A stretch of 64,000 nt of DNA from Burkholderia sp. FERM BP-3421 (GCF_028657905.1 NZ_CP117780.1:372001-436000), one strand, 5' to 3'. Positions 44,825 to 55,601 are shown, counted from the first letter of the stretch. Numbers and translations are program-made. Notes: generated by a model from the letters alone, not told the origin.

Positions 44825-45367
44825 CTGAAGCTCCCTCGGAGAAGGTTGAATATGTCCGGCTGGTCGTGCGCGCAATGGCGGTGCAGCCTGACGTTTGGGA
44901 ACGACGGGGCATGCGGCAGGCGGTGACGCATCAGCGGAAAACCGCGGCGGAGTCGTCGCGGGGCCGTTGTTATTTAATGGTTCTGCGAAAAAATATTTAA
45001 TTCTCGTGCGGCGCGGACTGTTTCATAAAATCGATGCGCCGGGAAAATAATAACCGTCTCGATGGCGAGAAAAAGATATCCGAAGGTATAGGTGGGATGC
45101 GGTTTTGTGGCGTGCGTGTCGATTCGGCGCGCGGGCCCGGCCGGCGACGCCGGCCGTCCGGCAATTCTGTCCGGGGAGCGGGTGCGCAGGATGCGGTTTT
45201 TACTGAAATCGATCGGCCGCTATTCAACGGGCGGATGGGATCGGTGCACCCGGCGCGCGCGAATCCACCCGCCCGCGTAGCGGGGAGAACGGCCGGCCCG
45301 TCGGCGACGAGCCGGCCCGTGGCCCGCGATCGGGCCGACGGGCGGCGCCCGCGTGCGCCGCGCGCGT
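44825..45367. other. Gene-free stretch before the HDO gene
   Basis: About 540 bases between the MFS stop and the HDO start, AT-rich at 44965-45085, which probably holds the HDO operon promoter. A perfect eight-base stem CGGCCGGC-GAC-GCCGGCCG lies at 45138-45156, of unknown role, possibly ending MFS transcription. Confidence 0.45.
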
Positions 45368-46774
45368 TCAGGCGTGGGAGATGGCCGGCGCGCGCAAGCG
45401 CAGCACGCTGACCATGCTCGCGACGGCGGCGAACCCGCTGGCGAGCCAGAGCGCGACCACCGAACCGTGCTCGACGCCAAGGCTGAAGCAGGCCGCGACC
45501 AGTGCCGCGCCGAGTGCCTGGCCGAACAGGCGCGCGGCCGGAATCAGGCCGCTCGCGGAGCCGATGCGGGCCTTGGGCGCGCTCAGGCTCAGCGCCTTGA
45601 GGTTGGGCGACTGGAAGAAGCCGAAGCCCGCGCCGCAGATCGCGAGCCGCCAGGCGATGTCGAGGACGCCCGCATTGGCCGGCAGCAGCGCGGTCGAGGC
45701 GAGGCCCACGCCCATGATCACGAGCCCGGTGCCGCACAGCAGGGCGACGGAGCGCTTCTCGGACAGGTAGCCGGCGAGCGGTGCGGTCACGGCGCTCAGG
45801 ATCGGCCAGGGGGTGAACAGCAGGCCGGTCTCGACGGCGGTGCGGCCGAGCTTGGTCTGCATGAGAAAGGGCAGCGCGACGAACGCGAGACCCTGCGCGG
45901 CGTAGGACAGGCTCGAGGTCGCCATCGACAGCGAGAACAGCGGCAGCCGGAACAGGTCGACGGGGAGGAGCGGCGCGGGATCCGCGCGCTCGCGCCGCAG
46001 CAGCAGCGCGCAGCACAGCGCGGCCACGCCGAATTCGATGGCGACGCGCGCGGGCGGTGCGTGATGCGACAGCTCGCCGAGCCCGAAGATGACGAGCGAC
46101 AGCATGGTCGCGAGCAGGCCGGCGGCGATCACGTCGAACGGCCGGCGCGGCGCGGCCGCGGCGTGGTTGTATGGCAGTGTGCGGATCGCGAGCGTCATCG
46201 CGACGAGCCCGAGCGGCACGTTGATCAGGAACAGCCAGGGCCAGGTCGAGATCGACAGGATGATCGAGGTCACGGTCGGGCCGACGGCGAAGAACACCGC
46301 GACGGTCAGGGCGTTCAACCCCTGCGCGCGGCCCATCTGGTGCGGCGGGAAGATGAGGCGCAGGAGCGCGCTGCCGACGCCGAGGATGCCGGCCGCGCCG
46401 ACGCCCTGGAGGATGCGCGCGATCACGAGCGTGGACAGCGACCACGCGAACCCGCTCGCGAGCGAGGCGAGGGTGAAGAGCCCGAGACCGAAGAAGTAGA
46501 TCCGGCGATGGCCGATCCGGTCTCCGAGCGCGGCCAGCGGCAGCAGCGCCGCCACCATCGCGAGCTGGTAGGCGTTGATGATCCAGACCGACAGGTCGGG
46601 CGACGCGTGCAGGTCGGCGGCGATGGTCGGCAGGGCGGTGTTGGCGATCGCGGTATCGAGCGTCGCCACCGCGCCGCCGACGATCAGCGTCGACATGGCC
46701 CACCATTTGCGCGCGCCGGGCAGGCCGGTTTCCTCCGCGAGCATCGTGGGCTGTTCTTTCGTGGCATGGGTCAT
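45368..46774 (-). CDS. MFS drug:proton antiporter, DHA2 (14-helix) type
   Basis: A 468-residue exporter starting MTHATKEQPTMLAEE. Many hydrophobic segments. MFS signatures DTAIANTALPTIAADL (motif D1-like), PLAALGDRIGHRRIYFFG (motif A), ARILQGVGAAGILG (motif B), and motif C near FFAVGPTVTSIIL. DHA2 members export drugs or secondary metabolites. It is transcribed in the same direction as the HDO/EPSP-synthase-like arm and is the obvious export and self-resistance candidate for that cluster. Confidence 0.88.
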   Translation of the reverse strand: MTHATKEQPTMLAEETGLPGARKWWAMSTLIVGGAVATLDTAIANTALPTIAADLHASPDLSVWIINAYQLAMVAALLPLAALGDRIGHRRIYFFGLGLFTLASLASGFAWSLSTLVIARILQGVGAAGILGVGSALLRLIFPPHQMGRAQGLNALTVAVFFAVGPTVTSIILSISTWPWLFLINVPLGLVAMTLAIRTLPYNHAAAAPRRPFDVIAAGLLATMLSLVIFGLGELSHHAPPARVAIEFGVAALCCALLLRRERADPAPLLPVDLFRLPLFSLSMATSSLSYAAQGLAFVALPFLMQTKLGRTAVETGLLFTPWPILSAVTAPLAGYLSEKRSVALLCGTGLVIMGVGLASTALLPANAGVLDIAWRLAICGAGFGFFQSPNLKALSLSAPKARIGSASGLIPAARLFGQALGAALVAACFSLGVEHGSVVALWLASGFAAVASMVSVLRLRAPAISHA

Positions 46775-47380
46775 GAAGGGGTCTCCGCTGCGCGGAAGAG
46801 GCCGCGGGCGAGGCGATGTGGGGGCGGGCGGGTTTGCTGGCGGGCGCGGCGCTGTCATGAGGGGCCGGGCGCCGGACGGTTTTCCGCGCGCTTCGATGCG
46901 CATGGGGGCGCGGGTTGCGCGGCGCGCGCCGACTGGGCGGGAGAGGCGCGGTGCGGCCCGCGGGTGCGTGGCGCGGCGCGCATATGACAACGATGCGACA
47001 GCCGAGTGGAATGCGGCCCGGGTTGCGGCCCGAGGTCGGCGGCGTGGGGCGTGTCGGGCGCCGCGTCGTGCGCGGCGAAGATTCGGTCGGTACCCACGGG
47101 GAGCCATCGATGATCGGCGCACGCCGCAGCGGCGTGGCGCATGTTCAGACGCCCAAGACCACGCCCGCGCCGGGCGGCGCGCGTCATGCCCTCGGGTCCT
47201 TGTGTCGCGATCTCTGATTCGGCGATCACATTAGCACACGCGTTTGTGCCGAACAACGCCGACTCGCGGCTAGGTCGGCCCGGTCCGGCAGGCCGTCAGC
47301 AGGGTCGCGGCAGGCACGGTATGCTGTCGGACAGGCCCGGCCGTCCGGCTCGTCAATCCCGTGATTCCCTGCGTCAAACG
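46775..47380. other. Gene-free divergent region between MFS and zwf
   Basis: About 600 bases of very GC-rich DNA whose long open frames are arginine/alanine-rich shadows. It contains the divergent promoters. A G/T-richer segment near 47215-47265 (TTAGCACACGCGTTTG) is a possible zwf promoter area. Confidence 0.35.
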
Positions 47381-48862
47381 ATGAACCCATCCGCCTCTTC
47401 CTCCCCGGTTTCCGAGCTGCCGCTCGACATGGTCATTTTCGGCGGCGCGGGCGATCTGTCCGCGCGCAAGCTGCTGCCCGCGCTCTACATGGCGCACCTG
47501 CACGGCAGCCTGCCCGACGCCACGCGCATCATCGCGGTCGGGCGCGGCCGCTGGTCGCGCGAGCAGTACCTGGATTTCGTCGAGACGCGCTCGCGGCCGT
47601 TCGTCGACGCCAAGGCGCTCGAGCCCGAGGCGTGGGGGCGCTTTCTCGCGCGCTTCGAGTACGCGTGCGTCGACATCAACGACGTGGATGCATACACGAG
47701 CCTCGCGCAAGCCGTGCGGCCCGGTTCGCTGCGCGTGTTCTACCTCGCGACGGCGCCGAGCCTGTTCAGCACCATCGGCGATTGCCTGGCCGCGCAGGGG
47801 CTCGTCGACGAGCACGCGCGGGTCGTGCTCGAGAAGCCGCTGGGGCACGACCTCGCCTCCGCGAAGGCGATCAACGCGGCGATCGGACGTCACTTCCCGG
47901 AGGAGCGGATCTATCGGATCGATCACTACCTGGGCAAGGAAACCGTCCAGAACCTGATGGTGCTGCGCTTCGGCAACGCGATCTTCGGGCCGCTGTGGCA
48001 GGCGCCGTATATCCGCAGCGTCCAGATCACGGTGGCGGAATCGGTCGGCGTCGGCAGCCGCGCGGGCTTCTACGACGACACGGGCGCGCTGCGCGACATG
48101 ATCCAGAATCATCTGCTGCAACTGCTGTGCATCGTCTCGATGGAGCCGCCCGTTTCCCTCGATCCCGACGCGGTGCGCGACGAGAAGCTCAAGGTGCTGC
48201 GTTCGCTGCGGCCGATGACCGTCGAGACGATCGCGCGCGACACGGTGCGCGGCCAGTACACGGCGGGTTCGGTGGACGGCGAGGCGGTGCGCGGCTACCT
48301 GGATGAGCCGGACGTGCCGGCCGACAGCACGACGGAAACGTTCGTGGCGATTCGCGCGCAGATCAACAACTGGCGCTGGGCCAACGTGCCGTTCTTCCTG
48401 AGAACGGGCAAGCGGCTGCGCGACCGGCGCTCGGAGATCGTGATCGAGTTCGCCGACCTGCCGTTCTCGATCATTCCGCGCGGCGCGTACAGCCAGGGCA
48501 ACCGGCTGGTCATCCAGTTGCAGCCGGAAGAGTCGATCCAGTTGCACTTGCTCGCGAAGGAGCCCGGCAGCGGGCTGCACGTGCTGCCCGTGAGCCTCAA
48601 CCTGGATTTGCAGCAGGCGCTGAGCGGGCGTCGCGCCGAGGCTTACGAGCGCCTCCTGATCGACGTGATCCGCGGCCGCCTCACGCACTTCATGCGCTAC
48701 GACGAACTCGAGGCGGCGTGGGCGTGGGTCGAGCCGATCCTGAACGGCTGGCAGGCGCTGGGCGGCAAGCCGCGCAGCTATATCGCCGGCACCTACGGGC
48801 CGGCGGCGTCCTCCGCGCTGCTGGCCCGCGACGACATGGCCTGGGCGGAAGAAGAATCCTGA
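47381..48862 (+). CDS. zwf: Glucose-6-phosphate 1-dehydrogenase
   Basis: A 493-residue NADP-dependent enzyme of the oxidative pentose-phosphate and Entner-Doudoroff routes. Nucleotide site MVIFGGAGDLSARKLLPALY, active-site RIYRIDHYLGKETVQNLMVL, and VLEKPLGHDL, VPFFLRTGKRL and the C-terminal GYGPAASSALL-like end (TYGPAASSALLARDD). The start MNPSASSS at 47381 was chosen because upstream in-frame sequence lacks coding character. Single-gene unit, ended by the hairpin at 48919. Confidence 0.96.
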   Translation: MNPSASSSPVSELPLDMVIFGGAGDLSARKLLPALYMAHLHGSLPDATRIIAVGRGRWSREQYLDFVETRSRPFVDAKALEPEAWGRFLARFEYACVDINDVDAYTSLAQAVRPGSLRVFYLATAPSLFSTIGDCLAAQGLVDEHARVVLEKPLGHDLASAKAINAAIGRHFPEERIYRIDHYLGKETVQNLMVLRFGNAIFGPLWQAPYIRSVQITVAESVGVGSRAGFYDDTGALRDMIQNHLLQLLCIVSMEPPVSLDPDAVRDEKLKVLRSLRPMTVETIARDTVRGQYTAGSVDGEAVRGYLDEPDVPADSTTETFVAIRAQINNWRWANVPFFLRTGKRLRDRRSEIVIEFADLPFSIIPRGAYSQGNRLVIQLQPEESIQLHLLAKEPGSGLHVLPVSLNLDLQQALSGRRAEAYERLLIDVIRGRLTHFMRYDELEAAWAWVEPILNGWQALGGKPRSYIAGTYGPAASSALLARDDMAWAEEES

Positions 48863-48918
48863 GCGGGCGAGGTTCGCCCGCCGCGCGCGGCCATCCCATT
48901 CCCGAGGCAGCACCCGAC

Positions 48919-48946
48919 CCGCGCCGCGACCCGGCGCGGTTTTTTT
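48919..48946 (+). terminator. Rho-independent terminator of zwf
   Basis: A seven-base stem CCGCGCC / GGCGCGG with a seven-base loop followed by seven T, about 55 bases after the zwf stop. Confidence 0.85.
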
Positions 48947-49189
48947 CGATCCTGACGAATGCACGGGCGCCCGGGGCGCGGCCGCGGCTTGCCTGGGCGG
49001 CGCGCCGCGCGCGCGAGGCGGACCGCGCCGCAATACTGTTTTCCAGAAGCCGAAACTTGCACTACTTTATTGTCGTAAGCCGATATTGATCAGGACTGCC
49101 GTACGCGTCATGCTCGACCGCATGGCGTCGGCGGGCGACGCCGCGCAACGGCGGTCAGGCGCGCCGCGAACCGGAGGATCGACAGAGCC
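48947..49189. promoter_or_regulatory. Upstream region of cydAB
   Basis: About 240 bases with a locally AT-richer segment near 49045-49090 (TTGCACTACTTTATTGTCG) that could hold the promoter. A GGAGGATCGACAG-type ribosome site precedes the cydA ATG at 49190. Confidence 0.45.
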
Positions 49190-50590
49190 ATGGAAATCTT
49201 CGACGCATTCCATCTCGCGCGGCTGCAGTTCGCGTTCACGGTGTCGTTCCATATCGTGTTCCCGGCCATCAGCATCGGCATGGCGAGCTTCCTGGCGGTG
49301 CTGGAGTGGCGCTGGCTCGCGACGGGCGACGCCGCGTACAAGGCGATGTTCCAGTTCTGGTCGAAGATCTTCGCGATCGGCTTCGGCATGGGCGTGGTGT
49401 CGGGCGTCGTGATGGCCTACGAGTTCGGCACCAACTGGAGCGGCTTCGCTTCGGTGGCGGGCAACATCACCGGGCCGCTCCTGACCTACGAAGTGCTGAC
49501 GGCATTCTTCCTCGAGGCGGGGTTTCTCGGCGTGATGCTGTTCGGCTGGGAGCGCGTCAGCCCGCGCGCGCACTTCTTCGCGACGCTGATGGTCGCGCTC
49601 GGCACGCTGATCTCGACCTTCTGGATCCTCGCGTCCAACAGCTTCATGCAGACGCCGCAGGGCTTCGCGATCGAGCATGGCCGCATCGTGCCGGTCGACT
49701 GGTTCAAGGTCATTTTCAATCCTTCGTTTCCCTATCGGCTCGCGCACATGACGATCGCTGCGTTCATCGTCGCGGGCTTCATCGTCGCCGCATGTGGTGC
49801 GTGGCACCTGCTGCGCGGCCGGCGCGACGAGCCCGTCAAGCGCAGCTTCTCGATGGCGCTGTGGATCCTGCTGCTGCTCACGCCGATCCAGATCGCCGTC
49901 GGCGATGCGCACGGCCTCAATACCCGCGCCTACCAGCCGGCCAAGATCGCCGCGATCGAAGGCCTGTGGGAGACCGAACACGGCGGCACCTCGCTGAATC
50001 TGGTCGGCCTGCCCGACATGCAGGCGGAGACGACGCGCTACGCGTTGCAGGTGCCGCACCTGGGCAGCCTGATCCTCACGCACAGCTGGGACGGCGAGAT
50101 CCGAGGCCTGAAGGAATTCCCGCCCGAGGATCGCCCATACTCGCCGATCGTGTTCTGGACCTTCCGCATCATGGCGGGCCTCGGCATGCTGATGCTGCTG
50201 GTCGCGCTGCTCGGCCTGCTGCTGCGCCGGGGCGGCCGCCTCTACGAGGCGCGCGCCTTCCAGTGGTTCGTGCTGGCGATGGGGCCGTCGGGGCTCGTGG
50301 CGTTGCTGGCCGGCTGGATCACGACCGAGGTCGGGCGGCAGCCGTGGACCGTGTACGGCGTGCTGCGCACCATCGACTCGGTCGCGCCGCTGAGCGCCCG
50401 GCAGGTCGGGGTCTCGCTGCTGATCTTCGTGGTCGTGTATTTCCTGGTCTTCGGCACCGGCGTCTACTACATGATGCAGCTCATGAAACGCGGGCCGGCG
50501 GCGCAGGCCGGCCTCCACGAACACCACCCTCACCCGGGGCTGCGCAACCGCGCGCTGTCCGCGCGGCTGGGTACGACCGACGCGGAGTAA
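49190..50590 (+). CDS. cydA: Cytochrome bd-type quinol oxidase subunit I
   Basis: A 466-residue integral membrane subunit carrying haems b558, b595 and d. Seen: RLQFAFTVSFHIVFPAISIG (haem-ligand histidine), FGMGVVSGVVMAYEFGTNW, NSFMQTPQGF, the Q-loop region and GWITTEVGRQPWTVYG (GRQPW hallmark). The Q-loop is short, as in the cyanide-insensitive oxidases (CioA) of pseudomonads and Burkholderia. It reduces O2 to water using ubiquinol in the inner membrane. Four bases before cydB. Confidence 0.95.
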   Translation: MEIFDAFHLARLQFAFTVSFHIVFPAISIGMASFLAVLEWRWLATGDAAYKAMFQFWSKIFAIGFGMGVVSGVVMAYEFGTNWSGFASVAGNITGPLLTYEVLTAFFLEAGFLGVMLFGWERVSPRAHFFATLMVALGTLISTFWILASNSFMQTPQGFAIEHGRIVPVDWFKVIFNPSFPYRLAHMTIAAFIVAGFIVAACGAWHLLRGRRDEPVKRSFSMALWILLLLTPIQIAVGDAHGLNTRAYQPAKIAAIEGLWETEHGGTSLNLVGLPDMQAETTRYALQVPHLGSLILTHSWDGEIRGLKEFPPEDRPYSPIVFWTFRIMAGLGMLMLLVALLGLLLRRGGRLYEARAFQWFVLAMGPSGLVALLAGWITTEVGRQPWTVYGVLRTIDSVAPLSARQVGVSLLIFVVVYFLVFGTGVYYMMQLMKRGPAAQAGLHEHHPHPGLRNRALSARLGTTDAE

Positions 50591-50593
50591 GCC

Positions 50594-51601
50594 ATGCATC
50601 TCGACCTTCCCGTCATCTGGGCCATGATCATCGGGCTCGGCGTGTTCATCTACGTGATGCTCGACGGCTTCGACCTCGGCATCGGGCTGCTGTTTCCATT
50701 CTTCGGCGAAGCCGCCGAGCGCGAAGTGATGATCAACACGGTCGCCCCCGTGTGGGACGGCAACGAGACCTTCCTCGTGCTCGGCGGCGCGGCGCTGTAC
50801 GGTGCGTTTCCGGTGGTCTATGCGACGCTGCTGCCCGCCAACTACCTGCCGCTGATCTTGATGGTGGTGGGGCTGATCTTCCGCGGCGCGGCGTTCGAGC
50901 TGCGCGCGAAGGCGAGCCGGACCCGGCATCTGTGGGACCTCGCGTTCATCGGCGGCTCGGCGCTCGCGGCGTTCTGCCAGGGGATCGTGCTCGGCTCGCT
51001 GTTGCAGGGGATCCGGATCGTCGACGGCCGCTTCGCCGGCGAGCCGTTCGACTGGCTGTCGCCGTTCAGCCTGTTCTGCGGGCTCGGGGTGCTCGTCACC
51101 TATGCGACGCTCGGCTGCGGCTGGCTGATCCTCAAGACCGACGGCGACCTGCAGCGCAAGATGCGGATGCTGATGAAGCCGCTCGTGAGCGTGCTGCTCG
51201 GGGCGATGGCGATCGTCAGCCTGTGGACCGTGCTCGGGCTGCCCGCCGTCGCGCACCGCTGGTTCGGCAGCGGCGACCTGCCCTGGTTCCTGCCGGTGCC
51301 CGTGCTGGTGGTCGCGTGCGTATGGGGCATCTTCCACACGGTGCGGCGCGGGCACGAGGCCATGCCGTTCCTGCTGACGCTCGCGTTGAGCTTCCTCGGC
51401 TACAGCGGCCTCATCATCAGCATCTGGCCGCACATCGTGCCGCCTTCGCTGTCGATCTGGGAGGCCTCGTCGAGCCCCGCGAGCCAGTTGTTCGCGCTGG
51501 TCGGCACGGTGATCGTGCTGCCGATCATCCTCGTGTACAACGCGATGCAATACCACGTGTTCCGCGGCAAGGTGCGCTCGGGGGATGCGGGCTACCACTG
51601 A
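50594..51601 (+). CDS. cydB: Cytochrome bd-type quinol oxidase subunit II
   Basis: A 335-residue polytopic subunit. Family features: MIIGLGVFIYVMLDGFDLGI, WDGNETFLVLGGAALYGAFP, IFRGAAFELRAKA and GIVLGSLLQG. It assembles with CydA. I found no cydX-like small gene downstream before the hairpin at 51617. Confidence 0.95.
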   Translation: MHLDLPVIWAMIIGLGVFIYVMLDGFDLGIGLLFPFFGEAAEREVMINTVAPVWDGNETFLVLGGAALYGAFPVVYATLLPANYLPLILMVVGLIFRGAAFELRAKASRTRHLWDLAFIGGSALAAFCQGIVLGSLLQGIRIVDGRFAGEPFDWLSPFSLFCGLGVLVTYATLGCGWLILKTDGDLQRKMRMLMKPLVSVLLGAMAIVSLWTVLGLPAVAHRWFGSGDLPWFLPVPVLVVACVWGIFHTVRRGHEAMPFLLTLALSFLGYSGLIISIWPHIVPPSLSIWEASSSPASQLFALVGTVIVLPIILVYNAMQYHVFRGKVRSGDAGYH

Positions 51602-51616
51602 GCCCGCGCGCGCCCT

Positions 51617-51649
51617 CCGCCCGGCGGCGCGCAAGGCGCCGCCGGGCGG
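51617..51649. terminator. Long GC hairpin between cydB and the MFS remnant
   Basis: A perfect 14-base stem CCGCCCGGCGGCGC / GCGCCGCCGGGCGG with a five-base loop, 16 bases after cydB and 14 before the convergent remnant's stop. No U-tract follows, so termination is plausible but not certain. Confidence 0.6.
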
Positions 51650-51662
51650 ACGAGGCGGGGGC

Positions 51663-52444
<782 letters not shown>

Positions 52445-52455
<11 letters not shown>

Positions 52456-52828
52456 CATCGATGTCGTTCGCGGCGTCGCGGTGCACGGCCTCGGCTTCCG
52501 CGGCGGTGATCCGGAAGTAGGGCGACAGCAGGTTGCCGAGCGTGCCGACGGACAGGCGCTCCTGCTCGATGATCCGTTGCAGGCGATCGAGCGCGAGATA
52601 GCCCTGGCTGCGCGAGAGCGCCTTGCCGGCGCTCAATTGCTGGCGGCCGTAGTGTCCGCCGACGTTCTCGTGCGAGAAGCCGCCGGATTCGATCTTGCGC
52701 AGGTCCGCATGGGACGCTTCGAGGTCCCTCGGACCGAGCGCATCGTGATTCAGATAGTGGGATGCATCGGGAAAGCGGCTTTTGAGATCGGTAAAAAAAT
52801 CCTGATACGATTCGCCAAATGCGGCTGA
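52445..52828 (-). pseudogene. Truncated unrecognised gene fused to the MFS remnant
   Basis: A minus-strand frame with clear coding character but no start codon: it opens after a stop at 52829-52831 with SAAFGESYQDFFTDLKSRFP, includes GGFSHENVGGHYGRQQLSAG, LSRSQGYLALDRLQRIIEQE and YFRITAAEAEAVHRDAAND, and runs into the MFS sequence near 52450. It is a 5'-truncated and 3'-truncated gene piece. The segment faintly recalls C-terminal parts of Burkholderia type VI alpha/beta-hydrolase effectors, but I am not sure. Confidence 0.6.
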
Positions 52829-52831
52829 TTA

Positions 52832-53210
52832 TTGTGATACGGCAGGCTTATTTGTTTCGATAAAAATCGTCATGTTAAATTCTAAGAATAGTCAATGAGG
52901 AAGACTGTTTTTTGAATAGACGGGCACGAAATATTGAATCGAAAGGCACTAAAATCTCAAATAACAACCAATGATTTTGAATTTGAGCAAGGGAATGGGA
53001 AATTCAATCCACCACGATCTTTTGTCCTGTTTTTTTGGAATATCTGTGCGCGCAGATTGATAAGAATTTCGGATTAATCGGTGAATTTATGGGAATTGTA
53101 TTATTGATTATTTGCGATTGTGTTAAAAGAAGCTTTATCAATTTTTATAATAATTTATTTGCGGTTTTGAAGTTGAATGAATTTATGGGTGTGCTAGGGC
53201 AGCGTACCTG
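52832..53210. other. AT-rich tract of likely foreign origin
   Basis: About 380 bases with far lower GC than everything around it (long A/T runs such as 52790-52990 and 53095-53190). A 77-codon frame at 53035-53268 (start MEYLCAQIDKNFGLIGEFMG) crosses into GC-rich sequence at its end and is probably not a real gene. The tract borders the gene fragments on its left and looks like residue of an insertion or acquired DNA. Confidence 0.6.
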
Positions 53211-53482
53211 CTGCGAATGGGGATCTCAGCGGCGGCGCGGGACATGCCGCGGGGGTGGCCCGGCCTGAGGACGATCTGCCCGCTTGCCGATCGCGCCGAC
53301 CATCAATATGATGTGTGCACATGCATGCAATAAATGCAAGCCGACGAGGTGATCGACGCCGCAGCGGCCGGTCGCTTCTGCGCGCCGGGCGCGGGTCGAT
53401 CCGCGCCGCGCGGCGCGCCACCGCACGATCACCGACGCGCCATGCATCGGCGACGCTGCGCCCCCTCAACCTGGAGACGTTC

Positions 53483-54982
53483 ATGAGCCTGCTTCACTGC
53501 GCGCTGGACCTGCGCGCGTTCCTCGACGAGCTGCGCCGCAGGCGGGATCTCGTCGATATCGACGTCGAAGTCGACACCGCGCTCGAACTGGCGGCGATCA
53601 CGCGCCGCGTCTATGAGGCGCGCCTGCCCGCCCCGCTGTTCACGCGCCTTGCGAGCGGCGTGCCGGGGGCGCGGATCCTGGGCGCGCCCGCCGGCATGCG
53701 GGCGACGCCGGGGCGGGAATACGGCCGGCTGGCGCTGCATCTCGGTCTGCCGGAGACGAGCGGCCCGCGCGAGATCATCGCGACGATCCGGCGCGCGATG
53801 GCGGCCGCGCCCATCGCGCCGCGCCGGGTGGCGAGCGGCCCCGTGAAGCAGAACGTCTGGCGCGACGAGGCGGTCGATCTGACGCGCTTCCCGGTTCCGC
53901 TGCTGCACGAAGCGGATGGCGGCCGTTACTTCGGCACCTACGGCTTCCATATCGTGCGTTCTCCCGACGGTGCGTGGGACAGCTGGGGCATCGGCCGGCT
54001 CATGCTGGTGGATCGCAACACGCTGGCGGGGCCGGCGATTCCGACCCAGCACATCGGCATGATCCGCGAGATGTGGCGTCGCGAGGGCAAGCCTATGCCG
54101 TGGGCGATGGCGCTTGGCGCGCCGCCCGCCGCGGTGGCCGCGGCCGGCATGCCGCTGCCCGCCGGCGTCAGCGAGCCCGGATATGTCGGGGCGCTGCTGG
54201 GCGCGGCGCTCGAAGTCGTGCGCGCGGAGCGCGTCGATCTGTGGGTGCCCGCGCAGGCGGAGATCGTGCTGGAAGGCGAGGTCAGCCTGACCGAGACCGC
54301 GCTCGAAGGGCCGATGGGCGAGTACCACGGCTACCAGCATCGCGAAGGGCGCGCGCAGCCCGTGTTTCACGTGCGCGCGGTGACCTTCCGCGATGCGCCG
54401 ATCCTGCCCGTGTGCGTGGCGGGCACGCCGCCCGAGGAAAACCACACGATCTGGGGAACCATGATCTCCGCGCAACTGCTCGAGTTGTTGCAGGCAGCCG
54501 GCCTGCCGATCGACATGGCGTGGTGTTCCTACGAGGCCGCGAGCTGCTGGGCCGTGCTGTCGGTCGACGTCGCGCGGCTCGCCGCGTTGAACACGACGGC
54601 GCGCGCGCTCGTCGAGCGCGTGGCCGAGGTGTTGTTCGACTCGCATCCCGGTTACCTGATTCCGAAGTTCATCCTGGTGGGCAACGACGTCGACGTCACC
54701 GACCTCAACCAGGTGGTCTGGGCGCTCGCGACGCGCGCGCACCCCGAGCACGATCACTTCGCATTCCCGGGGCAGCGCGGCTTTCCGATGGTCCCGTATC
54801 TGACGACGGACGATCGCGCGGCCGGCTCGGGCGGCAAGCTCGTCGTCAATTGCCTGTATCCGGAGCAGTTTCGCGGCGAGATGCGCGCGGGAATCGCCTC
54901 GTTCCGGCATGCGTATCCGGACGCGCTTCAGCGCAAGGTGTTGGAGAACTGGGCGCGCTACGGTTTCGCGGAGGCTCGATAG
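53483..54982 (+). CDS. UbiD-family prenylated-FMN decarboxylase
   Basis: A 499-residue UbiD-like enzyme. Start MSLLHCALDLRAFLDELR with ribosome site CTGGAGACG. Family features: GRYFGTYGFHIVRSPDGAWD, SWGIGRLMLVDRNTLAG, ETALEGPMGEYHGYQHREGR (the conserved glutamate region), PEENHTIWGTM and MVPYLTTDDRAAGSGGKLVV. UbiD enzymes reversibly (de)carboxylate aromatic or unsaturated acids such as protocatechuate or gallate. They need prenyl-FMN made by a UbiX partner, and none is adjacent. The downstream MarR gene suggests aromatic-acid control. Confidence 0.88.
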   Translation: MSLLHCALDLRAFLDELRRRRDLVDIDVEVDTALELAAITRRVYEARLPAPLFTRLASGVPGARILGAPAGMRATPGREYGRLALHLGLPETSGPREIIATIRRAMAAAPIAPRRVASGPVKQNVWRDEAVDLTRFPVPLLHEADGGRYFGTYGFHIVRSPDGAWDSWGIGRLMLVDRNTLAGPAIPTQHIGMIREMWRREGKPMPWAMALGAPPAAVAAAGMPLPAGVSEPGYVGALLGAALEVVRAERVDLWVPAQAEIVLEGEVSLTETALEGPMGEYHGYQHREGRAQPVFHVRAVTFRDAPILPVCVAGTPPEENHTIWGTMISAQLLELLQAAGLPIDMAWCSYEAASCWAVLSVDVARLAALNTTARALVERVAEVLFDSHPGYLIPKFILVGNDVDVTDLNQVVWALATRAHPEHDHFAFPGQRGFPMVPYLTTDDRAAGSGGKLVVNCLYPEQFRGEMRAGIASFRHAYPDALQRKVLENWARYGFAEAR

Positions 54983-55091
54983 GTCTACGTGATGGTTGAG
55001 GAAACTGGACGCGGAGCGGTTGATTGAACAAGAATAGGGCCTGCGGCGTTCGCAGGCCGCCAAGACATACGGATTTGCGACGGGAGAACAA

Positions 55092-55532
55092 ATGAGCAGG
55101 GAGAAGGCGCTTGGATTGCCGTCCGGTGAAATCTATTCGATGACAAACATCGTGCGCAATCGAGACAGGCGTCTCACGACGGAGCTGGGCCGCATCGGCC
55201 TCACGCTGCCGGAATGGCGGGTGCTGCGGATCATTCACAGCTTCGCGCAGGACGTGCCGATGAGCGTCATCATCGAACATTCGCAGACCGATCGAACCGC
55301 ACTGGGCCGCACCATCGACCGGCTCGTCGAGCGCGGCTGGGTCGAACGATTGCCGGATCCCGACGACAAGCGGGCCGTCTATATCCGGCGGCGTCCCGCA
55401 TCGTGCGTCGCGTTCACCCAGGCGCTGCAGGTCGTGTCGCAATGGGACACGCAACTGATGGCGGGCCTCGATGCAGTCGAACGCGGTGCCTTGTCGCGCG
55501 CGCTCAAGAAGCTCGACGACGCGTCGCTCTGA
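55092..55532 (+). CDS. MarR-family transcriptional regulator
   Basis: A 146-residue winged-helix repressor. Typical order: SGEIYSMTNIVRNRDRRLTT, LTLPEWRVLRIIHSFAQD, HSQTDRTALGRTIDRLVERG (recognition helix) and RLPDPDDKRAVYIRRRP (wing, with the DxR of MarR). MarR proteins usually sense aromatic compounds and repress a neighbouring gene, here probably the UbiD-like decarboxylase about 110 bases upstream. Confidence 0.88.
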   Translation: MSREKALGLPSGEIYSMTNIVRNRDRRLTTELGRIGLTLPEWRVLRIIHSFAQDVPMSVIIEHSQTDRTALGRTIDRLVERGWVERLPDPDDKRAVYIRRRPASCVAFTQALQVVSQWDTQLMAGLDAVERGALSRALKKLDDASL

Positions 55533-55601
55533 GCCGGCCCGGCGCGGCTTGCGCGGGTTCGCGCGAGCCGCGTCCGGGCCGCTCGCCTTGCGACGCGCGT
55601 C

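Noticed and set aside
53035..53268. 77-codon AT-rich frame (MEYLCAQIDKNFGLIGEFMG...)
   Set aside because: Crosses abruptly into GC-rich sequence with an Arg/Gly-rich end and has no ribosome site. More likely chance openness in AT-rich DNA.
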